DNA of 64,000 bases. Origin: Planctomycetota bacterium. GTDB lineage: Bacteria; Planctomycetota; Phycisphaerae; UBA1845. The translations under genes and the position numbers were made by a program. Of this stretch, positions 59,020-64,000 are shown piece by piece (the first letter of the stretch is position 1; every line of letters starts with the position of its first letter). The stretch lies in assembly GCA_030616775.1 (NCBI GenBank), contig JAUWWQ010000009.1, forward strand, positions 1-64,000, read 5' to 3'. The notes under the pieces were generated by a model. The model ran no database searches and was not told the origin of the DNA. It saw only the letters and a list, made by a program, of their open reading frames with translations.

Positions 59020-62000
59020 CCCTGCTCCTTTCGGGAACCGCCAGTGCAATGACGAACTCACCGTGGCGAATGCTGTGAACCATAAAGCGTTGGTTGTAGG
59101 TCTCCGGCGAGCGTGCGTCTGACGATCCGTCGCAACTGACCATCAGACAATCCGGACTGCCACCCGTGCGCCGGGTGTCGGTACTGATTGTGCAAACGGT
59201 CATGGCTCGGGGTCCGTCACTCAGACCCCGGCCGGTCGCCTTGCCCGCCGCCTCTTTTGCGCACCAGACCCGCGTGATCCACTCGTCCCGATTGTCCCCA
59301 TCGAGTTTGCCAAGCAACTGCCGCTCGTTTTCGTTAAAGGCAACGGCGCAGAAACCGGCGTCACGCGGCTCGACACGTTCCAGATCGATCCCCAGAGCCC
59401 GCCTTCCAGCCGCAGCAACGGCAACCGCACCTTTATGCGAAATGGTCAGCCGGGGGGCTTCGCCCACGCGACTTACCCACTGGCCGCCGGCAACAGGTGC
59501 TCCGTGGGCGTCGTTATCTATTTCCACATCGGCGGGGTACAGATCGAGGCCATAGTGGCGCTTGACCCACGTCCGCACTGCATCCTTGGCAACCGCCCGC
59601 CCGAAGAGCCAGTCCGCGCGCCCGGCGTCATCGCTCATAGCGCGATACCCGGCCAGCTCGCGATGGCTCAAGATCAGATGCGCCCAGAGTCTCTCCCAGA
59701 TGGGTGTACGCATCTCCTCGAACGGTGTCATGCGCCGACACACTACGTCCTGACAGTCATTCGGCAGTGAAAGCTCAATAGGCTCGCTGAGGCTTCCCTT
59801 GTTCGGAAACCGCCAGAAGTCATAGAAGTTCGGGGCCCAATAGAATCGCCAGTCCTGCCAACCACGGAGGCGCATCCAGAGTCTGCCGTCCGGTGCGATG
59901 ATCTCCATGTCCGCCCGAACCTGTCTCTGGGAGACTTCTCGAATGCGCATCTGACAGACCGCCCGCTCACCCGGTTTGAGATTCTCACGATATAGCGTCA
60001 ACTCGTGCAGGCGAATAGGGAACAGTACGAACCCTTCGTTGAAGTATTCCACGGGCCAATACCCCACCAACTGGCCGGCCGCATCGAGGAGAAAGGGATC
60101 GACGTGGAAACAGGGCGATTCCTTAGACCTGAGAAGGTTGTCAGTGGGCAACACTTCCAAGCGGGCAATCAGCCCGTCCTCACCGACCTCATCAAGTGAT
60201 ACCACGCCCTGAAAACGTGGACCGTGGAACATTCGCCGTTGTGCATACATCTGCTCTGCGGTATTGGCAGGCGGCCGGCGATTTTTCAGGTCCGGCAGCT
60301 CAACTGGCGGTGCACTCGGGAAAGAGTCGGCGAACACGATCGTGCCTTCCACAACCGGCTGTGCGTCGGCGGCTGCCTCCGGATCTTCACTCCGGCGATG
60401 ATGAATGGCTGCACGGACCTCGTTGTAAGGTGTGCCCCCCGAGCGATCGGAGGAGCCGGTATAAGCACTGATCATCAGCTCGACCTTCGGTCCGCCCTTA
60501 CCGACCTCGATCCACTTGCCGGCTTGAATCCCCTTCGCGCCGACTACCTTGCGCCCGGGCATAAGCAGCGCAGCGACCTCAGCCATCATCTCCAGGCTCA
60601 CTGTCAAAGGTATGACAGCGAGCATGTCCCGCTGACTGTTCGACTCGGAGACCCGAGGGTCGAGACAATGGTCATTAAGGTACAAGTCTCCATTAGGATC
60701 GATCTCGCGAACCACAACTACCTCGGTGCCTGGTGTGTGGCTGACAACCCTGCCCGAAAAGGCCAGGGCACCGGCGTCGGGCGGTGGTATAGACCGGTCG
60801 TCACCAGGCGGGCTGGAGACACCTTCGAGGTTCTCGAGGAATTCAATCACCTGTCGTAGCGATTTGAGTTTTGCAACCTGCTCCAAGTCGATTTCGCCAG
60901 TGGGAAGCGTGTGTCCACCGGTCTCCTGTAGAGCACCCAGAATCTCGATGCGCTTGATCGAGTCGATGCCCAGATCAGCCTCCATGTCCAGATCGAGGTT
61001 CAGCATTTCCGAGGGATAGCCGGTCTTCTCACTAACGATGGCAATTAACGTATCTTCCAGACTCCGAGACGGCGGTTCGGCCTTCTCTTCGGAAGCAACG
61101 GTGGATGTGGAGGTGATTGAGGCAGCCTCACTTGGCGGAGATTCGGGCGGCGCGTCGCTCGCCTCAGCGTGTGGCCGGGCTGCCAAATAGGCCCGCATCA
61201 CCTCCTCCTGTGTCTCGAGGAACCTCTCCATCATTCGGAAGTGCTCTTGCATCGCCGCATCCGCGGGGGCGGGTGGGGAACCGTCCTCAGCGGTACGCAC
61301 CTCTGTCGGCAGTGCCTGTGGGTCAGCGTAGGTGTGTGCGGTGTCAGCAGCTTCGGATTCGAGCAAACTCAAAGCTTCGGTGGTATCTGGTACGACGGGT
61401 TCAACCTGCTGGGTGTCGGACGCTGACGATGCGGGTGGACTGGTATTGCAGGACTCCGGGCGTTCGGCCAGTTCCAGCTTTGGGTAGCACAGCGAGACCT
61501 GCATGGTGCCCGGTGCGCTGTCCTCGTCGACCGGTCGGTCAACCGCCGGGTCAAGCGTCAACTTCCGCGGTGAGCGAGGGCTGTACAGACACCCGAACTC
61601 CAGTGGCACATGCAGCGCCGCGAGCATTCCCACCGCGTGATTCAACGCGGTAATACCCGATCGCCGATGATGGTCGGTGGCGATAGCCACATGTGGACGG
61701 CCGCGCAGAATGTCGTCTGTGAATGCGGTCAGGTTTCCCCGTGGTCCGGCTTCCACAAACACACGAGCACCCGCTGCATACATCGCCTCGACCGTCTCCC
61801 GGAAAAGTAGCGGACGCGCAAAAGCACCCGCCGCCAGGTCGACCACTTTGGCCGGGTCAGTCGGGTAGGGCTTCGCAGTTGTGCACGAGTAGACCGTCGT
61901 TAGGGGCTTATGAATCGCAAGGGATTCAAAATACTTGCAAAGCGGCTCACAGATATAGGTGAACACCGGTGTGTGATAGCCCCGGTCGAAGGGTAGTTGC

Positions 62001-64000
62001 TTGACGAAGACGCCTTGCGCCCGAAGATGTTTGACCACCGGCTCGGCGTCTTTGGGCCCCACGACAACCACTACCTGGTGCGGACAGTTGTCGTTGGCGA
62101 TGTGGACCGCTCGGTCTATCTGGGTTGCGAGGCGGAGCACTTCCTCATGGCTCGCGCCAACTGCGAGCATGGTCATCCGTGGGATACTCGTGTCCTCGGC
62201 GAGTTTGCGGTACATCTCGTCAAGCCGGTTCATGCTGGCGACGAATTGGTCAATGTCGACCACGCCGGCGCCGGCCATCGCGATCCATTCACCGGCACTG
62301 TGGCCGGTGATCATGTCCGGCTTGACGCCCAGCCGCCCAAGTAACGTATACATTGCCCCGTCTGCGGTAAGGACTGCTTCAGTGGCACGTTCGATCTTCC
62401 ACAACCGACTTTCAGCAGCCTGCGCCTCCTCGTCGGAAAAGAAGGGGGGTGGAAAGATGTCGGCGCTGGGGGGATAGCGATCCGGCCTTGCAACCGCGCG
62501 GTCGGCGGCCTCAAAACAGGCCCGAACCTCGGGAAAATGAATACAAAGCTCTGCCATCATGTTGACATACTGGGACCCCTCGCCGGGGAAGAGCAATGCC
62601 AGCTTACCACCACGGGCCGGCGATTCCGTCAAGTAGTAGATCCCCTTGGCGTCCCTGATCTGGTCGCACTGCGGATCGCTTAAACGGTCGGCGGCCCGCC
62701 CGAGTTTCTCCGCCAGGTCGGGAAGCGACGAGGCCACGACCGCAACCCGGTAATCCGCTCCGCCCAGCGAGGTGTTAAGGGTGTAGGCAAGATCACGAAT
62801 GGCAACACCATCGGCCGCGACAGCGTAATCGCGCATACGCCCTATCGATTCCAGCAGTGCCTCACGACTGTCACCCTGAACCACACATACCTCGGTGGGC
62901 CAGTCACGAATGAGCGTCGACGGCTCATTGTGTTGGGAAGGCACTGAGGTCTGTTCGCTGATCGCCCGGGCAGTCGGTTCCACAGGCAGCGGTGTCGGCG
63001 CCGCGGTCCGGAATGTCGTTGGAACTGTGTGAACAGTTGGTGCCCCTAGGCAGCCGACGTCATTGTACTCTTCCAAGACGACGTGGGCGTTGACGCCGCC
63101 AAAGCCGAAGGCACTAACGCCTGCCCTGCGCGGCGTGTCGGTCCGGCCGTGAATCCACGGCCTGGTTTCAGTGTTCACGTAGAAGCGGCTGTCGTCTTCG
63201 GTCAATGCGTCGACCGGCTGTTGGCAGTTTAGCGTAGGCGGCAGTACGCGGTGGTACAGGGCCAGCACGGTCTTGATCAAACCCGCCGCGCCTGCGGCAG
63301 GCATGGTGTGGCCTATCATCGACTTTACCGAGCCTACGGCGCAGACCGGCGGTCCTCCATCGCCTGGACCGAACACCCGGTGCAACGCTTCCACCTCTGC
63401 CGAATCACCGATTGACGTCCCCGTCCCGTGGGCCTCGATCAGCCCAACAGTCTGGGGTGGAATGCCGCTCATTTCGTAGGCACGACGCAGGGCCAGTTCC
63501 TCACCTTCGACCCGCGGGGCCGTCACACTGGTGGCCTTCCCGTCACTGCTCGTGCCGACACCCTTGATCACCGCGTAGATCCGATCTCCGTGCGCTACGG
63601 CGTCTTCGAGGCGCTTGAGCACGATGATTCCGATCCCCTCGCCCGGCAGAATACCATCGCAATCCTTATCGAACGGGCGGGCAATTCCGCTTCGCGAGAG
63701 CGCCCCCATCGCTGTGAACACCTGCAGGAACGGCACGTCGAAGAAGATGTGGACCCCACCTACGAGCACCAGATCGTATTGGCCGGTCAGCAAGTCACGA
63801 ACCGCCAGATCAGTCGCGATCAAAGCGGATGCACAAGCGGCGTCAACGGTGTACGTCGGTCCCTTAAGATCGAGACGGTTCGCCACCCGTCCTGTGGTAA
63901 TGTTGGGGATCAGACCCGGTGCAGTCTCCGCGCCGAAACCGGGGAGTTTCGAGCGAATGGCCTTCTTGATTTCATCAAGCTGGGCCTCCGTATACTCCGG
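59006..64000 (-). CDS. Iterative type I polyketide/fatty-acid synthase (KS-AT-ACP-DH-PPTase), 5'-truncated by window edge
   Basis: The frame is open to 64000, so the N-terminus is missing. In residues counted from 64000: ketosynthase with C56 (D-A-A-C-A-S), H191 (E-A-H-G-T-G-T) and H231; an acyltransferase with S568 (G-H-S-A-G-E); a long linker with F-L-E-T-Q-E-E-V-M-R-A-Y; an ACP with S1014 (G-I-D-S-I-K-R); a hotdog dehydratase with H1111 and D1306 (V-D-P-F-L-L-D-A) and F-H-G-P-R-F-Q; and a phosphopantetheinyl transferase with G-I-D-L-E-R and W-C-A-K-E-A-A-G-K. I see no ketoreductase or enoylreductase. The order resembles enediyne (PKSE) and PUFA synthases more than modular PKSs. It can load its own ACP through the fused transferase. 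Product unknown; the downstream genes form its operon. Confidence 0.88.
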   Translation of the reverse strand, partial: PEYTEAQLDEIKKAIRSKLPGFGAETAPGLIPNITTGRVANRLDLKGPTYTVDAACASALIATDLAVRDLLTGQYDLVLVGGVHIFFDVPFLQVFTAMGALSRSGIARPFDKDCDGILPGEGIGIIVLKRLEDAVAHGDRIYAVIKGVGTSSDGKATSVTAPRVEGEELALRRAYEMSGIPPQTVGLIEAHGTGTSIGDSAEVEALHRVFGPGDGGPPVCAVGSVKSMIGHTMPAAGAAGLIKTVLALYHRVLPPTLNCQQPVDALTEDDSRFYVNTETRPWIHGRTDTPRRAGVSAFGFGGVNAHVVLEEYNDVGCLGAPTVHTVPTTFRTAAPTPLPVEPTARAISEQTSVPSQHNEPSTLIRDWPTEVCVVQGDSREALLESIGRMRDYAVAADGVAIRDLAYTLNTSLGGADYRVAVVASSLPDLAEKLGRAADRLSDPQCDQIRDAKGIYYLTESPARGGKLALLFPGEGSQYVNMMAELCIHFPEVRACFEAADRAVARPDRYPPSADIFPPPFFSDEEAQAAESRLWKIERATEAVLTADGAMYTLLGRLGVKPDMITGHSAGEWIAMAGAGVVDIDQFVASMNRLDEMYRKLAEDTSIPRMTMLAVGASHEEVLRLATQIDRAVHIANDNCPHQVVVVVGPKDAEPVVKHLRAQGVFVKQLPFDRGYHTPVFTYICEPLCKYFESLAIHKPLTTVYSCTTAKPYPTDPAKVVDLAAGAFARPLLFRETVEAMYAAGARVFVEAGPRGNLTAFTDDILRGRPHVAIATDHHRRSGITALNHAVGMLAALHVPLEFGCLYSPRSPRKLTLDPAVDRPVDEDSAPGTMQVSLCYPKLELAERPESCNTSPPASSASDTQQVEPVVPDTTEALSLLESEAADTAHTYADPQALPTEVRTAEDGSPPAPADAAMQEHFRMMERFLETQEEVMRAYLAARPHAEASDAPPESPPSEAASITSTSTVASEEKAEPPSRSLEDTLIAIVSEKTGYPSEMLNLDLDMEADLGIDSIKRIEILGALQETGGHTLPTGEIDLEQVAKLKSLRQVIEFLENLEGVSSPPGDDRSIPPPDAGALAFSGRVVSHTPGTEVVVVREIDPNGDLYLNDHCLDPRVSESNSQRDMLAVIPLTVSLEMMAEVAALLMPGRKVVGAKGIQAGKWIEVGKGGPKVELMISAYTGSSDRSGGTPYNEVRAAIHHRRSEDPEAAADAQPVVEGTIVFADSFPSAPPVELPDLKNRRPPANTAEQMYAQRRMFHGPRFQGVVSLDEVGEDGLIARLEVLPTDNLLRSKESPCFHVDPFLLDAAGQLVGYWPVEYFNEGFVLFPIRLHELTLYRENLKPGERAVCQMRIREVSQRQVRADMEIIAPDGRLWMRLRGWQDWRFYWAPNFYDFWRFPNKGSLSEPIELSLPNDCQDVVCRRMTPFEEMRTPIWERLWAHLILSHRELAGYRAMSDDAGRADWLFGRAVAKDAVRTWVKRHYGLDLYPADVEIDNDAHGAPVAGGQWVSRVGEAPRLTISHKGAVAVAAAGRRALGIDLERVEPRDAGFCAVAFNENERQLLGKLDGDNRDEWITRVWCAKEAAGKATGRGLSDGPRAMTVCTISTDTRRTGGSPDCLMVSCDGSSDARSPETYNQRFMVHSIRHGEFVIALAVPERSRDEGA

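Overview
The window reads as a chromosome segment of an uncultured planctomycete-like bacterium, probably near Phycisphaerae. Bacterial identity rests on a sigma-70 type sigma factor, ribosomal protein S1 with six S1 domains, the DNA polymerase III delta subunit and HemW. The planctomycete placement is an inference from an Hc1-type histone-like protein, several very large secreted Asp/Cys-rich proteins, an IPTL-CTERM-like anchor, and many small lipoproteins with no recognisable family. Most genes lie on the minus strand. Some translation starts have a clear Shine-Dalgarno sequence (ino1, etfB) and others have none (rpsA).

Layout. 1-3.2 kb: a transposase start at the left edge, a palindromic repeat, then an inositol pair (ino1 plus a fused cytidylyltransferase/CDP-alcohol phosphotransferase). 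3.2-6.8 kb: a gene-poor patch with a 39-base relic of the ino1 3' end and a possible tiny basic peptide, followed by two plus-strand orphan genes, each trailed by a mutually homologous attC-like site, i.e. integron cassettes with no integrase in view. 6.8-18 kb: a DUF481 outer-membrane protein, a small lipoprotein, an etfB-etfA-acyl-CoA dehydrogenase operon, a C69 dipeptidase, and an archaeal-type gatE-gatD pair. 18.3-21 kb: a plus-strand two-gene unit, TIR plus Nudix-like protein followed by a zinc-ribbon DUF4365 protein, with sharp internal base-composition breaks. 21-32 kb: an FHA protein, hemW, trpG, a radical SAM Fe-S protein, an outer-membrane protein ending in a clear terminator, and a TPR-holA-lipoprotein operon. 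32-45 kb: histone-like protein and FabZ-like dehydratase, a PKD/Ig-like lipoprotein, tRNA-Leu(GAG), an acetyltransferase, a large IPTL-CTERM-like protein, a dUTPase-like protein, sigma factor, rpsA and a lipid kinase. 45-52 kb: two big secreted proteins. 52-64 kb: a lipid/polyketide type biosynthetic operon, cut by the right edge.

The right-hand operon is read leftward: an iterative type I synthase (KS-AT-ACP-DH with a built-in phosphopantetheinyl transferase, no ketoreductase seen), a free acyl carrier protein overlapping its end, a phosphodiesterase/alkaline phosphatase superfamily protein, an alpha/beta hydrolase, and two nearly identical cobalamin-type radical SAM enzymes. The spacing (overlaps of 14 and 4 bases, then gaps of 16, 66 and 66) supports one transcript. 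The likeliest new systems here are this gene cluster and the TIR/Nudix-like/DUF4365 pair. All family assignments come from reading motifs by eye; no database search was run.
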